Made by a program: the position numbers and the translations under genes. From Peptococcaceae bacterium BICA1-7 (GTDB taxonomy: Bacteria > Bacillota > Desulfotomaculia > Desulfotomaculales > Desulfocucumaceae), in the NCBI GenBank assembly GCA_000802095.1, contig JUEB01000017.1, forward strand, positions 62,001-126,000: DNA of 64,000 nucleotides. Reading direction: 5' to 3'. This document shows, one piece after another, positions 63,586-64,000 of the stretch. Position 1 is the first letter of the stretch; each line of letters starts with the position of its first letter. The notes under the pieces were generated by a model. The model was not told the origin of the DNA and did not search any database. It saw only the letters and a program-made list of their open reading frames with translations.

Positions 63586-64000
63586 AGCAGTCCCATAGCC
63601 TTCCAGAAAGGAAACGAGACGCACACTGCAATAAGGCATATGACGACATAGATAAATGACCCTTTAATGACCTGATCGTGCCGGAACAACCTTTCTTCAG
63701 TACCGTTAAGAATGGTTAAATACATTATATTCTGGTGGGGAAAAAACCAGGAATTGCTTGAGAGCAGGGCAACCAGGCCCACAGCAAAGGGGTTTATGCC
63801 TATTGCCGAGGAAAAGGGCGCAATTGACAGCATGGTCACCAAAAGCGCCGGTGTGATTGGTAAAAAGAGTCTCAGCACCACCACAAACAGCACCACCATC
63901 AAAAGGAAAATGAGCCTGCTGTTCATAAAATACTGCAGGTAGGGAGCTATTTGATCCGATACGGCGGCGGTCAGTCCGCTGGAGGAAAGGGCATTCCCAA
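63582..64000 (-). CDS. SLC13-type anion permease, C-terminal part, cut by window edge
   Basis: The frame is open through to the window end (it reads LGNALSSSGLTAAVS before the first ATG at 63926), so only the last ~139 residues are visible. Hydrophobic segments plus GINPFAVGLVALLSSNSWFFPH fit the divalent anion:Na+ symporter (DASS/SLC13) or a related ion transporter family. Substrate cannot be told. The real start lies beyond the window. Confidence 0.8.
   Translation of the reverse strand, partial: GNALSSSGLTAAVSDQIAPYLQYFMNSRLIFLLMVVLFVVVLRLFLPITPALLVTMLSIAPFSSAIGINPFAVGLVALLSSNSWFFPHQNIMYLTILNGTEERLFRHDQVIKGSFIYVVICLIAVCVSFPFWKAMGLL

Overview
The window looks like the chromosome of a spore-forming, anaerobic Gram-positive bacterium, most like the Desulfotomaculum/Pelotomaculum part of the Peptococcaceae. 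The signs are long acyl-CoA dehydrogenases of the beta-oxidation type, a sigma-54 regulator with a PrpR-type sensor, fragments of the sporulation kinase gene prkA, BirA-box control of biotin genes, strong AGGAGG ribosome binding sites, and Firmicute riboswitches. No rRNA, tRNA or CRISPR array was seen. The genus assignment is inference.

Layout. (1) 1-11,976: a fatty-acid oxidation island. Two divergent operons (acyl-CoA dehydrogenase, 3-hydroxyacyl-CoA dehydrogenase, thiolase on the minus strand; a second dehydrogenase pair on the plus strand), an acyl-CoA ligase operon and the sigma-54 activator that probably controls them. Near-consensus -24/-12 promoters precede all three operons. (2) 12,160-31,212: a disrupted prkA gene. 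Its C-terminal part (12160-12660) and middle part (30571-31212) are separated by a 17.9 kb element whose ends share the 5-bp core AAGGA. A large serine recombinase sits against one end and its stop codon lies inside prkA. Exact excision would rejoin prkA in frame, the same logic as the sigK skin element. The roughly 250 N-terminal PrkA residues are not in the window, so there is a second breakpoint at about 31,212. The element cargo is a mosaic: a VOC protein, toxin-antitoxin remnants, a rifampin-phosphotransferase-like enzyme with a leader peptide, a chemotaxis receptor, a recA fragment, Rhs and IS3 scraps, and several frameshifted genes. (3) 31,378-34,807: a DUF2680 secreted protein and a cluster of five Xre regulators with clear palindromic operators, resembling a phage or ICE control region. 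(4) 34,905-36,916: a c-di-GMP-I riboswitch, an HD-GYP phosphodiesterase, a small protein and a CBS-GGDEF protein. (5) 37,452-48,658: assorted stress and metabolism genes, a TetR circuit, a second DUF2680 protein, YmaF and a second, orphan serine recombinase. (6) 48,874-56,573: a metallo-beta-lactamase protein, a cation antiporter behind a yybP-ykoY (Mn2+) type riboswitch, an MFS exporter, an arsR-arsM-C_GCAxxG operon, a MerR regulator, a lipoprotein and an MscS channel. (7) 56,648-61,141: bioD-bioA-bioB and the divergently controlled bioF, each unit with a BirA box. (8) 61,342-end: a DUF4173-like membrane protein, an Ogt-type DNA repair protein and the end of an SLC13-type permease.

How it fits together. 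The left island activates fatty acids (ligase) and oxidises them to acetyl-CoA under one activator. The prkA element may act as a developmental switch that has to be excised to rebuild a sporulation kinase, or it may be a decayed relic; the missing N-terminus keeps both possible. The right half holds conventional operons with visible control: c-di-GMP feedback on its own turnover, Mn2+ or a related ion on a cation antiporter, arsenic on arsR/arsM, and biotin on the bio genes.
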